Shown here piece by piece: positions 26,743-35,870 of a stretch of DNA of 64,000 nucleotides (the stretch's first letter is position 1; each line of letters opens with the position of its first letter). The position numbers were made by a program, and so were the translations under genes. The stretch spans positions 62,001 to 126,000 of the forward strand of contig NZ_JAJAQI010000011.1 of NCBI RefSeq assembly GCF_020523605.1. Direction: 5' to 3'. The notes under the pieces were generated by a model, which worked only from the letters and a program-made list of their open reading frames with translations, did not search any database and was not told the DNA's origin. This DNA is from Roseicella aerolata. Lineage in GTDB: Bacteria > Pseudomonadota > Alphaproteobacteria > Acetobacterales > Acetobacteraceae.

Positions 26743-27279
26743 GCTGGTCTCCTCGGCCCGGGTACCGCGGCGCGGCGTGCAGGTCAGGAAACGCGAAGAC
26801 GCCGCGGGGCAAGCTGCCGCTTGCCAGGATGACGCATGCGTGACCTGAAGCGGCCTGGGCGAAAGGGCCCCGGTGACAACCGGAGGCGGCGCCAGAGCGG
26901 ATTGCCGCAGAGTGGAAGCAACCGGAGGCGTGACCCACTTCCGTGAGTGATGGCCCGGCACGGACGGGGCCTCGGCATCCGCCGTATCGGCATGCGGGTC
27001 CTGCCCGGTCGCACGGCGGCGGCCCTGCCCGGATGCCGTCGCGCCTCCCGCACTCCATCGGCAAGGCAGGCACGCGCGAAAGGGGCATGCCGATCCCCTG
27101 CCCGAATGCCGGGGCAGACCGGGCCTGGGCGGATCGCGACGGGGCCTGAACGCCCGGGCGCGAGACACCGCTCCAGACCCAATGGTCCGCGCCGATCGGC
27201 GCCCAGGATCGGGGACTAGGGTGGTTTCCCGCTCCCGGGCGTCGTGCCCGTCGGCGATCCGCTGCATCCGCTGCCGGCA
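26743..27279. other. Long intergenic gap with no recognised gene
   Basis: 537 bp between the debranching gene and the molybdopterin gene, both on the minus strand. I see no protein with plausible composition on either strand. A short tandem theme occurs (CAACCGGAGGCG twice, near 26878 and 26919) and GAGCGGATTGCC near 26895 resembles one arm of repeat module A without its partner. The rest is non-coding as far as I can tell. Confidence 0.5.
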
Positions 27280-29253
27280 TCACCCGGCCGGCGTGAAGCC
27301 CAGCGCGACCAGCCTCGCCTGCACCTCCGGCGCGCGCAGCGCGGCGAGGAAGGCCTGCACCGCCGGCCGCCCCGCCCGCGTCTCCGGCAGGAAGAAATCG
27401 TAGTGCTCCTCGGCCAGCGGCAGGAAGCCGAGGCCATAGGCCTCCGCCACGGTTGCAATGGCAACGCCCCAATCGGCGCGGCCCTGCGCCACCGCCGCGG
27501 CGACGGCGTTGTGCGATTTCGGCTGGTTGGCGTAGCCCGCCGGCCGTGCCCCGCCCAGCAGCCCATCCAGCAGGATGCGCGTGCCGCTGCCGGCATTGCG
27601 GTTGACCAGCAGGCAGGCCGGGTCGGCGGCGGCGCGGCGCACCGCCCCGGCCCCCTCCGCCCCCTCGAAGCGCGGATCGCCGCGGCGGAACACCACGCCC
27701 TGCATCCGGCGCCAGCCCGGCACCAAGCGCAGGCCGGGGCTGAGGAAGGGCGTGTTGTAGCTTCCGGTCTTCGGGTCCAGCAGATGCGCGCCGGCCAGGT
27801 CGCACTCGCCCCGCTTCGCCGCGGCCAGGCCGCCCAGGCTGCCGACGGCGAGGCTCCGCCCCCGGATGCCCTGGGCCGCCAGCGCCTCCAGCACCGCATC
27901 CAGGCCGAGGCAGTGGCTGCCGATGATGGCAAGGTCCGGCGGCCGCGCCGCGCCGATCAGCCGGACGCTGACCGGTGCGCCGGCCTCCGCCCCCTGGTCC
28001 AGCGCTGGGATGGCGAAGAAGCCATCCGCCTGGGAGAAGGCGGTGACGCTGCCCGAGCCCTTGCCGAGCGGGAAGGCGCGCAGGCCGTCCTCCGCTTCCG
28101 AGAGGGAGACCATGACATATTCCGTCCGCCCCGGCTCGCTCGGCATCCGCACCGCGAGGCGGGCCGCGACATCCGTCTCCTCGCGCGGCGGCAGGCCGGC
28201 CAGCGCCCGGATCACGGGCACGACGAATTCCTCGAAGGTGAAGACCGCGCTGGTCGGGAAGCCCGGCAGCACCACCACGGGCGTCCGGCCGATGACGGCG
28301 AGGCAGAGTGGCTTGCCCGGCTTCAGCGCCACGCCATGCACCAGGATCCCCGGTGCGCCCAGGCGCGAGAGGATGCGGTGCGAGACGTCACCCGCACCCT
28401 TGCTGGTGCCGCCCGACATCACCACCAGGTCGGCCCGGCCCAGCGCCTCCCGCACCGCCGCCTCCAGCGCCGCCTCCTCGTCGCGGAAGATGCCCATCGG
28501 CACCGGCTCGCCGCCATGCTCGGCGATGGCGGCGCAGAGGATGGCGGCGTTGCTGTCGTAGATCCCGCCCGGCGGCAGCGGCGCGCCGGGCGGCACCAGC
28601 TCGTCGCCGGTGGAGAGCACCGCGACGCGCGGGCGGCGCACCACCGGCACCTCCGCCAGCCCCGCCGCGGCCAGCATGCCGATCTCGCGGCTGGAGACGA
28701 GGGTGCCGGCGCGCAGCAGCGTCTCGCCGCGCGCGATGTCGCTGCCGGCATGGGCGATGAACTGGCCGGGCGCGGCGGGGCGGGAGAGCAGCATCTCCGG
28801 CCCCTCCGGCCCTTCCTCCAGCGCGGTGTGCTCGATCATCACCACCGCATCCGCGCCGCGGGGGATGACGCCGCCCGTGGCGATGGCGGTCGCGGTGCCG
28901 GGGGCGACCTCGATCGCGGGCGCGGTGCCGCAGGCCAGCAGCTCGGCATTCAGCCGGAAGCGGCGCGGCGCCGCCTCGCTCGCGCCGGCGGTGTCGGCGG
29001 CGCGCAGCGCGAAGCCATCCACCGAGGACCGGTCGAAGGGCGGCGCATCCGCCCTCGCCGCCACGCCCTCCGCCACCACCCGGCCAGGCGCGGCGGCAAG
29101 CGGCACGGTCTCGGCCGGCAGCGGCCGCAGGTCCAGCGCGGCGCGGAAGCGCGCCGCGGCCTCCCCGGCCGGGAGGATGTTGAGAAACTGCTCCTGCCGC
29201 GCGGCGCGGCGGATGCAATCGAGGAGCGCGGGGGCGTCGGGCATGCCGGTCAT
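27280..29253 (-). CDS. Molybdopterin molybdotransferase MoeA fused to a periplasmic-binding-protein-like domain
   Basis: A 657-residue two-part protein. Residues 20-430 are MoeA, which inserts molybdate into adenylated molybdopterin: FDRSSVDGFALRAADT, STGDELVPPG, MSGGTSKGAGD, VALKPGKP and VVVLPGFPTSA are all present. Residues about 455-657 are a PBP_like domain (GSHCLGLDAVLEAL, NRNAGSGTRILLDGLL), also fused to MoeA in archaea and found in HTH regulators. It has no signal peptide, so the domain is cytoplasmic and may bind molybdate or tungstate as a sensor. The ATG overlaps the stop of the upstream moeA-like gene (ATGA). The pair is divergent from modBC. This would provide the cofactor for enzymes such as SoeA at 53 kb. 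Confidence 0.88.
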   Translation of the reverse strand: MTGMPDAPALLDCIRRAARQEQFLNILPAGEAAARFRAALDLRPLPAETVPLAAAPGRVVAEGVAARADAPPFDRSSVDGFALRAADTAGASEAAPRRFRLNAELLACGTAPAIEVAPGTATAIATGGVIPRGADAVVMIEHTALEEGPEGPEMLLSRPAAPGQFIAHAGSDIARGETLLRAGTLVSSREIGMLAAAGLAEVPVVRRPRVAVLSTGDELVPPGAPLPPGGIYDSNAAILCAAIAEHGGEPVPMGIFRDEEAALEAAVREALGRADLVVMSGGTSKGAGDVSHRILSRLGAPGILVHGVALKPGKPLCLAVIGRTPVVVLPGFPTSAVFTFEEFVVPVIRALAGLPPREETDVAARLAVRMPSEPGRTEYVMVSLSEAEDGLRAFPLGKGSGSVTAFSQADGFFAIPALDQGAEAGAPVSVRLIGAARPPDLAIIGSHCLGLDAVLEALAAQGIRGRSLAVGSLGGLAAAKRGECDLAGAHLLDPKTGSYNTPFLSPGLRLVPGWRRMQGVVFRRGDPRFEGAEGAGAVRRAAADPACLLVNRNAGSGTRILLDGLLGGARPAGYANQPKSHNAVAAAVAQGRADWGVAIATVAEAYGLGFLPLAEEHYDFFLPETRAGRPAVQAFLAALRAPEVQARLVALGFTPAG

Positions 29254-30398
29254 AGCGGGTGGAGTTCGACCTCGTTGCCCGCCTCATAGCCCTCCACGCC
29301 CGGCGGGACGAGCAGCAGGGCATCGGCGGCGGAGAGCGCCCCGAGCGGCAGGGCCCCGATGGCGAGCGGCTCCGCCAGGCCCGGCGCGGCAAGCCGGACG
29401 GGCACGATCTCCAGCAGGCCGACGGCGGAGGCGAGCTTGCGCGCCAGCCGGGCGCGCCGGGGCGCGGGCGCCGCGGCGCCGGCCAGGTGCCGCAGCGCGG
29501 GACGGGCCAGCAGCACCCAGGCGGCCAGCGCATCCTCGGCGCGGCCGGGCAGCAGCAGGACGGGCATCTCCCCCACGAGGCCGAAGCCCGTGCTCATGCC
29601 GGGCCGGGCGCCCAGCCCGTGCAGGACGAGGCGCCCGGCGGCCGCCAGCCCCGCCGCGCTGCGATCACCGGGGCCTTCCCCGCTGCCGCCGGCCAGCAGG
29701 ACCAGGTCATGGCCGGCGGCGGCGCGCAGGGCCCCGGCGATGGCGCCGGGCTCGTCCGGCACCGGCGGCAGCCGGCAGGGCACGCCCCCCTCGGCCGCGA
29801 CCAGTGTCGCAAACAGCGCCCAGAGCGTGTCGCGCGCCGGCTCCGCCGCGATCTCGTCCCCCACGGCAATCCAGGCCAGGCGCGGCACCCGCGATTCGAC
29901 CGCATCGATGCCGCAGGCCGCCAGCGCCGGCAGGTCCCGCGGCGAGAGCCGTTCCCCGGCCGCGCGCAACAGCGTGCCGGCGGCGATCTCCTCGCCCGGC
30001 AGCCGCACGCCTTCGCCCGGCGCGACCGGTTCCAGCAGCTGGGCGAAGGGGCCGTCCAGGACGAGGCCGAAGGGGGGCAGCACGGCATCGCTGCCCGGGG
30101 GCAGCGGATCCCCGGCGCCCAGTCGCGCCGGCGCCACCGGCAGCGGCGCCGGCGCATAGGGGCCGGCGCCGAGCGTATCGGCCGCCGCCACCGCCCAGCC
30201 GTCACGCCGCGCGACCGGCACCGCCGGCACCGGCCCCGGCGCGGCCAGCGGCCTGGCCAGCACCCGGCCCAGGGCTTCCGCCACCGGCACCAGGCCGGGC
30301 GCGACCGGGCCCGGCAGCAGGGCGAGCAGCGCGGCCAGCGCCCGATCCGGCGCGGTCAGGCGCAGGGGCGCGCCCGTCACGGCGCCGCGCCCATCCAT
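29250..30398 (-). CDS. Divergent MoeA-like molybdopterin biosynthesis protein
   Basis: A 382-residue MoeA-family paralog upstream of, and overlapping, the fusion gene. The fold is recognisable from LGRVLARPLAA, VPVARRDGWAVAAADT (in the place of the MDGYA motif), LAGGSGEGPGD and PVLLLPGRAEDA. Several catalytic positions differ: the usual Ser/Asp in the first motif is replaced, and the SGGTSxG loop is changed to GGSGEG. It may therefore be a regulatory or specificity partner rather than an active molybdotransferase. The start is an ATG beside a second out-of-frame ATG. Low confidence that it is catalytic. Confidence 0.75.
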   Translation of the reverse strand: MDGRGAVTGAPLRLTAPDRALAALLALLPGPVAPGLVPVAEALGRVLARPLAAPGPVPAVPVARRDGWAVAAADTLGAGPYAPAPLPVAPARLGAGDPLPPGSDAVLPPFGLVLDGPFAQLLEPVAPGEGVRLPGEEIAAGTLLRAAGERLSPRDLPALAACGIDAVESRVPRLAWIAVGDEIAAEPARDTLWALFATLVAAEGGVPCRLPPVPDEPGAIAGALRAAAGHDLVLLAGGSGEGPGDRSAAGLAAAGRLVLHGLGARPGMSTGFGLVGEMPVLLLPGRAEDALAAWVLLARPALRHLAGAAAPAPRRARLARKLASAVGLLEIVPVRLAAPGLAEPLAIGALPLGALSAADALLLVPPGVEGYEAGNEVELHPL

Positions 30399-30734
30399 GG
30401 CGCGCAGGTAAGGCAGGTCATGGCGTCTCCGGTCCGGTGCCGCCTCCAGTTAGGGGCGCGGCAGCCGGCCGGCCATAGCCGCGCCGCGCGCGACAGGCTT
30501 TCATGCCGGCATCCGGCGGGCAGGCCGGCCCGGACAGGCTCGCGCTGCCGGCGCCGATCGCCGCGCCTGGCGCTCGCCGGTGCGGCACGCCCGCCCGGCC
30601 CGTTCCCATCCGCCCGCCACCCGGGCTGGTGGCAGCGCGACACCCGGCGCCGCCACGGTGCCGGGGGAACGTGCGCCGGTTGTCCGCCATCGGTGCCCCG
30701 ATATAAAGGCACGGGGGCGGGAGAGCGGGGCGCG
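30399..30734. promoter_or_regulatory. Divergent control region between the moeA pair and modBC
   Basis: 336 bp with no gene. Most is GC-rich, but GATATAAAG near 30699-30707 is an AT-rich island 30 bp before the modB start and could be a -10 element. I looked for a ModE-type palindrome or a Moco riboswitch and could not identify either with confidence. The gap size would fit a shared regulatory region controlling both directions by molybdate. Confidence 0.35.
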
Positions 30735-31433
30735 ATGACTGTCTGGCTGGGTCCGGAGGAATGGCAGGCGGTGCAGCTCAGCCTGGCCGTCTCCCTCCGC
30801 TCCGTCGCCGTCTCGCTGGTGCCCGCCGTGCTGGTCGCCTGGCTGCTGGCACGCGGGCGCTTTCCCGGGCGCATGCTGCTGGACGCGCTGGTGCACCTGC
30901 CGCTGGTGGTGCCGCCGGTCGTGGTCGGCTGGGCGCTGCTGATGCTCTTCGGCGTGCAGGGGCCGATCGGCGGGCCGCTCCATGACTGGTTCGGCCTGCG
31001 CCTGGTCTTCACCACCGAAGGCGCGGCGCTGGCCACCGCCGTGATGTCCTTCCCCCTCATCGTCCGCGCCGTGCGGCTCGGCATCGAGCATGTGGATCCG
31101 GGGCTGGAGGCGGCGGCGCGCACCCTCGGCGCCGGGCCGGTGGACCGCTTCGTCACCGTCACCCTGCCGCTGATGTCGCCGGGCATCCTGGCCGGCGCCG
31201 TCACTGCCTTCGCCGCCGGCCTCGGCGAGTTCGGCGCGGTCATCACCTTCGCCTCCAACATCCCGGGCGAGACCCAGACCCTGCCGCTGGCCATCTACAG
31301 CGCGGCCCAGACCCCGGGCGGGGAGGCGATGGCGGCCCGGCTCGCCCTCATCTCCTTCGCCCTCGCCATCGCCGGGTTGCTACTGGCGGAGCTGATCGCG
31401 CGGCGGATGCATCGCCTGCTCGGCCGCGCCTGA
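30735..31433 (+). CDS. modB: Molybdate ABC transporter permease ModB
   Basis: A 232-residue inner-membrane permease with about six helices. The EAA-type cytoplasmic loop is EAAARTLGAGPVDRFVTVTL, which contacts ModC. Other family landmarks: LPLVVPPVVVGWALL near residue 55 and FAAGLGEFGAVITFASNIPG near 155. Its stop and the modC start share a base (TGATG at 31431-31435). The expected periplasmic receptor gene modA is not present upstream, where the moeA genes run the other way, so ModA must be encoded elsewhere or be replaced. Confidence 0.93.
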   Translation: MTVWLGPEEWQAVQLSLAVSLRSVAVSLVPAVLVAWLLARGRFPGRMLLDALVHLPLVVPPVVVGWALLMLFGVQGPIGGPLHDWFGLRLVFTTEGAALATAVMSFPLIVRAVRLGIEHVDPGLEAAARTLGAGPVDRFVTVTLPLMSPGILAGAVTAFAAGLGEFGAVITFASNIPGETQTLPLAIYSAAQTPGGEAMAARLALISFALAIAGLLLAELIARRMHRLLGRA

Positions 31434-32599
31434 TGCTGGAGGTCGCGCTGCGCCACCGCTTCGGCGGGGCCGGGTCCTGGCGCGCCCCCCGGCAGGACGG
31501 CTTCGCGCTGGAGGCCGGCTTCACCGGCCCGGCGCGCGGCGTCACCGCCCTGTTCGGCCCCTCCGGCTGCGGCAAGAGCACCATCCTGGCCGCGGTCGCC
31601 GGGCTGCTGCGGCCGGCGGAGGGCCGCGTGGCGCTGGACGGGACGGCGCTGCTGGACACCGCGCGCGGCATCGCCCTGCCGCCGGAGCGGCGGCGCTGCG
31701 GCGTGGTGTTCCAGGATGCCCGCCTCTTCCCGCATCTCAGCGTCGAGACCAACCTGCGATACGGGCTGCGCCGCGCCCCGGCCGGCGCCGGCGGGCCGGG
31801 CTTCGGGGAGGTGGTCGCGCTGCTCGGCATCGGTCCCCTGCTGGCGCGCCGGCCCGGCACCCTCTCGGGCGGGGAGCGCCAGCGGGTCGCGCTCGGCCGC
31901 GCCTTGCTCTCCCGCCCGCGCCTGCTGCTGATGGACGAGCCCCTGGCCGCGCTCGACCATGCGCGGCGGGCGGAGGTGCTGCCCTTCCTCGCCCGGCTGC
32001 GCACGGCGGCGCAGGTGCCGATCCTCTACGTCACCCATGCGATCGAGGAGATGGATGCGCTGGCGGACCACCTGGTGCTGCTGGACCACGGGCGGGTGCT
32101 GGCGGAAGGACCGGCCGAGGCGCTCTCCACCCGCACCGACCTGCCGCTGGCGGCGCGGCGCGATGCCGGGGCGCTGCTACCCTGCCGGATCGAGGCGCAT
32201 GACGCCGAGCGCGGGCTGACGCGGGTGGGCTTCGCCGGCGGCGTGCTGCTGGTCCCGTTGCGGGAGGAACCGCCCGGCACGCCGGCGCGGGTCCGGCTGC
32301 GCGCGCGGGATGTGGCGGTGGCGACCGAAGCGCCGCGGGGCCTCTCCACCCAGAACGTGCTGCCGGCGGTGCTGGCCGGGATCGAGCCGGCGCCGCATCC
32401 GCAGGAGGTCTTCCTGCGCCTCGCCCTGGGGCCGAGCCTGCTGCTCTCCCGCGTCACCCGCGACAGCGCGGGGCGGCTCGGGCTGCGGCCCGGCATGCCG
32501 CTCTGGGCGGTGATCAAGGCGGTGACCTTCGACCATGCCCTGGCGGCCCCCGAGGGCCGGGGGGAGGCCACGCCCCCGCGGGGCGGCGCCGGGGCGTGA
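31433..32599 (+). CDS. modC: Molybdate ABC transporter ATP-binding protein ModC
   Basis: A 388-residue ABC ATPase that drives ModB. It has Walker A FGPSGCGKST (41-50), the Q-loop VFQDARLFPHLSV, the signature LSGGERQRVALGRAL, Walker B LLLMDEPLAALD and the switch histidine in YVTHAIEEMD. The C-terminal 120 residues form a TOBE (mop) molybdate-binding regulatory domain (SRVTRDSAGRLGLRPGMPLW), allowing trans-inhibition at high molybdate. It is slightly longer than usual owing to a low-complexity tail. It is translationally coupled to modB. Confidence 0.93.
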   Translation: MLEVALRHRFGGAGSWRAPRQDGFALEAGFTGPARGVTALFGPSGCGKSTILAAVAGLLRPAEGRVALDGTALLDTARGIALPPERRRCGVVFQDARLFPHLSVETNLRYGLRRAPAGAGGPGFGEVVALLGIGPLLARRPGTLSGGERQRVALGRALLSRPRLLLMDEPLAALDHARRAEVLPFLARLRTAAQVPILYVTHAIEEMDALADHLVLLDHGRVLAEGPAEALSTRTDLPLAARRDAGALLPCRIEAHDAERGLTRVGFAGGVLLVPLREEPPGTPARVRLRARDVAVATEAPRGLSTQNVLPAVLAGIEPAPHPQEVFLRLALGPSLLLSRVTRDSAGRLGLRPGMPLWAVIKAVTFDHALAAPEGRGEATPPRGGAGA

Positions 32600-32825
32600 C
32601 CGCAGCGGATGGCGTTCGGAACCGAAGGCCGGCCCGCCGCAGGTCGTTGATGGCGGTGCAGAGTCCCGCCCCCGGTCGTTCGCGCCCGTCCGCGCTCTGC
32701 TTCCGCCGCGGACCTCCCGCGCCGCCGCCGGTGCCTCCCGCCCGCCGGTCCACCCCGCGCCCGCGTGATCCGGTCGCCGCCGCCCCGCAGGGTGACGGCA
32801 CCGCCCGCCCCCCCATCTGCCAGGG

Positions 32826-33884
32826 GTGACCCAGGCCCATATCAACCGCATCGCCACCGCCCTGCCGCGGCATGAGGTGCATGACGCCTTCCGGCTCTTC
32901 GCCGGCCGGCAGATCACCGATCCCCGCACCCGCAGCGCCTTCGCGCGCCTCGCCGAGCGGTCGCAGATCGACCATCGCTTCTCGGTGCTGGAGCCGGAGG
33001 CGGATGCGACCGGCACGGTGGACGGCTTCTACCGCCTGGACCGCTTCCCCGGCACCGGGGCGCGCATGGCCCGCTACGAGGCGGAGGCGCCGGCGCTGGC
33101 CGAGGCGGCCGGCCTTGCGCTCGGGCTGGAGCGGGAGGGGCCGGGCATCACCCACCTCATCCTCGCCACCTGCACCGGCTTCGCCGCCCCCGGCCTCGAC
33201 CACTGGATGATCCGGCGCTTCGGCCTGCCCGGCGCGGTGGAGCGGAGCGTGGTCGGCTTCATGGGCTGCCAGGCCGCGATCAACGCCCTCAAGCTCGCGC
33301 ATCATGTGGTGCGCAGCGACCACCGCGCCCGCGTGCTGGTGCTGAACCTCGAGCTGTGCAGCCTGCACCTGCAGCCCTCGACCGGGATCGAGCAGCTGCT
33401 CTGCTTCCTGCTGTTCGCCGATGGCTGCAGCGCCGCGCTGGTGACGGCTGAGCCGCGGGGGCTGGCGCTGGAGGGTTTCCACGCCGCCCTGGTGCCGGAG
33501 GCGGCCGACCAGATCACCTGGCGCATCGGCGATGACGGCTTCGACATGACGCTCTCGGGCTTCGTGCCGCTGACGCTCGCCCGCGCCCTGCCGGGACAGG
33601 CGGGGGCGATCCTGGCCGGCGCGCCCGCGGCCGAGATCGACCTCTGGGCGGTGCATCCGGGCGGGCGCAGCGTGCTGGATGCGGTGATGCACGGGCTCGG
33701 CCTGCCGGAGGAAGCGCTGGATGTCAGCCGCGCCGTGCTCAGGGACCACGGCAACATGTCCTCGGCCACCGTGATGTTCGTGCTGGAGCGGATGCTAGCG
33801 GCGGCGCGGCCCGGCCAGCGCGGCTGCGCCCTCGCCTTCGGGCCCGGCCTCTCGGCCGAGACCATGCGCTTCCGGGTGGCATGA
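32826..33884 (+). CDS. Type III polyketide synthase (chalcone/stilbene synthase-like)
   Basis: A 352-residue homodimeric type III PKS that extends a CoA-linked starter with malonyl-CoA and cyclises the product. The full catalytic triad is visible: Cys148 in GFMGCQAAI, His277 in AVHPGGRS, and Asn310 in DHGNMSSAT. The GTG start has only a poor ribosome binding site. Two residues past its stop is the methyltransferase start, then an overlapping FAD oxidoreductase, so the three form a pathway unit. Bacterial relatives make alkylresorcinols, alkylpyrones or phloroglucinols; the size of the starter cannot be predicted here. The 226-bp gap from modC has no gene. Confidence 0.9.
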   Translation: MTQAHINRIATALPRHEVHDAFRLFAGRQITDPRTRSAFARLAERSQIDHRFSVLEPEADATGTVDGFYRLDRFPGTGARMARYEAEAPALAEAAGLALGLEREGPGITHLILATCTGFAAPGLDHWMIRRFGLPGAVERSVVGFMGCQAAINALKLAHHVVRSDHRARVLVLNLELCSLHLQPSTGIEQLLCFLLFADGCSAALVTAEPRGLALEGFHAALVPEAADQITWRIGDDGFDMTLSGFVPLTLARALPGQAGAILAGAPAAEIDLWAVHPGGRSVLDAVMHGLGLPEEALDVSRAVLRDHGNMSSATVMFVLERMLAAARPGQRGCALAFGPGLSAETMRFRVA

Positions 33885-33885
33885 C

Positions 33886-34572
33886 GTGCTGCGGCAGCGC
33901 AGCACCGAGGCCGAGTGGATGGACGACGCGGCCGCGACCGGGCCGGATTTCGCCGGCGCGCTGCGCGACCTCGCGCGGGTCAACCGCCTGACCTTCGCGC
34001 TGCGGCCGACCCTGGCGTGGCTGGAGGCGCTGCGGAGGCGGAGCGGCGCGACCGGCCTCTCGGTCCTCGATGTCGGCGCGGGCGGCGGCGACATGTTGCG
34101 GGCGATCGCGGGATGGGCGGCGCGGCGCGGCGTCGCGGTGCAGCTCACCGGCCTCGACCGCAGCCCCTGGGCGGCGCCCTATGCCGCGGCCGCCGGCACG
34201 CCGGGCGCGTTCATCACCGCCGACCTCTTCGACCTCGACCCCGCGCAGCGCTTCGACGTGGTGCTCTGCGCGCAATTCGCCCACCACCTGCCCGACCCGG
34301 AGCTGGTGCGCTTCCTGCGCTGGATGGAGGACCGCGCGCGGATCGGCTGGCTGATCTCCGACATCCACCGCCACTGGATCGCCTGGGGCTTCGCCTGGGT
34401 GGCGACGCGGGCCGCGCGCTACCACCCGATGGTGATCCATGACAGCACCATCTCCGTCGCCCGCAGCTTCGTGCGCGCGGACTGGGAGAGGCTGCTGGCC
34501 GAGGCGGGCGTCGAGGCCGAGATCCGCTGGCGCTTCCCCTTCCGCTGGACGGTCGGCCGCATCCGCGCATGA
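33886..34572 (+). CDS. Class I SAM-dependent methyltransferase of the type III PKS operon
   Basis: A 228-residue Rossmann methyltransferase with motif I VLDVGAGGGDM (60-70), the acidic end of strand 2 (LTGLDRS), and motif IV-like FDVVLCAQFAHHLPD. It probably methylates the PKS product, at oxygen or carbon. It starts with GTG one base after the PKS stop; an ATG 11 codons in (33919) is the alternative. Its last bases overlap the next start (ATGA). Different from SrsB of Streptomyces, which is a membrane isoprenylcysteine-type methyltransferase, so this operon is an analogue rather than an ortholog of srsABC. Confidence 0.85.
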   Translation: MLRQRSTEAEWMDDAAATGPDFAGALRDLARVNRLTFALRPTLAWLEALRRRSGATGLSVLDVGAGGGDMLRAIAGWAARRGVAVQLTGLDRSPWAAPYAAAAGTPGAFITADLFDLDPAQRFDVVLCAQFAHHLPDPELVRFLRWMEDRARIGWLISDIHRHWIAWGFAWVATRAARYHPMVIHDSTISVARSFVRADWERLLAEAGVEAEIRWRFPFRWTVGRIRA

Positions 34573-35696
34573 CGCCGGGGGATGGAGGCATCGCCGTGAT
34601 CGGCGCCGGCCCGGCCGGCTGCGCGGCGGCGATCGCGCTCGCCCGCGCCGGGCGGCGCGTGCTGCTGCTGGAGCGGCAGGCGGAGCCGCGGGAGAGCGTC
34701 TGCGGCGAATTCCTCGGCGCCGATGCGGCGGCGGCGCTGGCCGCCCTCGGGCTCGATCCCGCGACGCTGGGCGGCGTGCCGCTGCGCCGCGCGCGGGTCG
34801 GCTGGCGCGGGCGGGACGCGGCCTTCGCCCTGCCCTTCCCGGCCTGGGGCCTGCCCCGCCGGGTGCTGGACGGCGCGCTGCGGGAGGCGGCGGTGGCGGC
34901 GGGCACCGAGCTTCGGGCCGGCGCCGCGGTGCGGGGGGCGGTGCCCGGACCGGGCGGCTGGCAGCTGCGCCTGGCCGAGGGCGCGGTCACGGCACGGCAG
35001 GTGGTGCTCGCCACCGGCAAGCAGGCGCTGCGCGGCCATCCGCGTGCGGGCGCACCGGCCGGTGCGCTCGGGATCAAGCTGCATCTCGCGGGCATCGCGC
35101 CGGGGGATGCGGTGACGCTGCTGCCCTTCGCCGGCGGCTATGCCGGGTTGCAGCCCCTGCCGGGCGGCGGGGCCAATCTCTGCGCCGTCTGGCATGGCGC
35201 GCCGGGCGAGGCGGCGCGCGACCCGGTGGCCTTCCTCGCGCGCGTCGCGGCGGGATCGGCGCTCGGCGCGCGGCTGCTGGAGGGGGCGCGGCCCGTCTGG
35301 GACCGGCCGCTCGCGGTGGCGGCCGTGCCCTACGGCTTCCGCCAGCCTGCCGGAGGCCCGGCCGGGCTGTACCGTGCCGGCGACCAGGCGGCGGTAATCC
35401 CGAGCTTCACCGGGGAGGGGATCGCCCTCGCGCTGCATTCCGGCCTGACTGCCGCGGCGGCGATCCTGGCGGGGGAGGAGGCGGAGGCCTTCCATGCCGC
35501 CTGGCGCCGCCGCAGCGCCGGGCCGATGCGCTGGGCCGGGCTAGGCGCCCGGCTGCTGCGGCAGGCGCCGGCGCTCTTCGTGCGGGGCGCCGGCCTCGGC
35601 GCGGCGGCGCGGCTCATGGCGCGGCGGACGCGGATCGGCTCCGCCCCGCCATCGGCCTGGAGCGCCGTGTGGAGCATGGATGACGGACCGGCGTGA
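34569..35696 (+). CDS. FAD-dependent oxidoreductase of the type III PKS operon (geranylgeranyl-reductase-like)
   Basis: A 375-residue flavoprotein with the N-terminal motif GAGPAGCAAAIALARAG (12-28), the CGEFLG motif near residue 45 typical of the geranylgeranyl reductase/halogenase-type group, and the second FAD motif LYRAGDQAAVIPSFTGEG. It could hydroxylate the methylated polyketide ring or reduce an alkyl chain. In type III PKS operons of other bacteria a flavin enzyme in this place makes a quinone. The ATGA overlap with the methyltransferase shows translational coupling. The gap after it (285 bp) contains a composite repeat. Confidence 0.85.
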   Translation: MTPGDGGIAVIGAGPAGCAAAIALARAGRRVLLLERQAEPRESVCGEFLGADAAAALAALGLDPATLGGVPLRRARVGWRGRDAAFALPFPAWGLPRRVLDGALREAAVAAGTELRAGAAVRGAVPGPGGWQLRLAEGAVTARQVVLATGKQALRGHPRAGAPAGALGIKLHLAGIAPGDAVTLLPFAGGYAGLQPLPGGGANLCAVWHGAPGEAARDPVAFLARVAAGSALGARLLEGARPVWDRPLAVAAVPYGFRQPAGGPAGLYRAGDQAAVIPSFTGEGIALALHSGLTAAAAILAGEEAEAFHAAWRRRSAGPMRWAGLGARLLRQAPALFVRGAGLGAAARLMARRTRIGSAPPSAWSAVWSMDDGPA

Positions 35697-35870
35697 GCCT
35701 GCCCCATGCGCATGACCGGCCGGGCGCGGCCTCCGGTTCCGCAGGCCGGCCCGCAGGACTGCGGGCCGGCAGGATCCTGCTGACCGGCGCGCTGCCGCCA
35801 CGCCTTCGGCGCACTGCGCCGGCCTGCGCGTGATGCCGGTTGGCGTCTGCGCCTTCCGCCGCAACGCCCC

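Noticed and set aside
26891-26915. GAGCGGATTGCC as a further copy of repeat module A
   Set aside because: Only one arm is present and no complementary arm or module B is close by.
32601-32640. GCAGCGGATGGCGTTCGG downstream of modC as module A
   Set aside because: The second arm is only partly complementary and no module B is seen. It may be a worn-out copy or chance.
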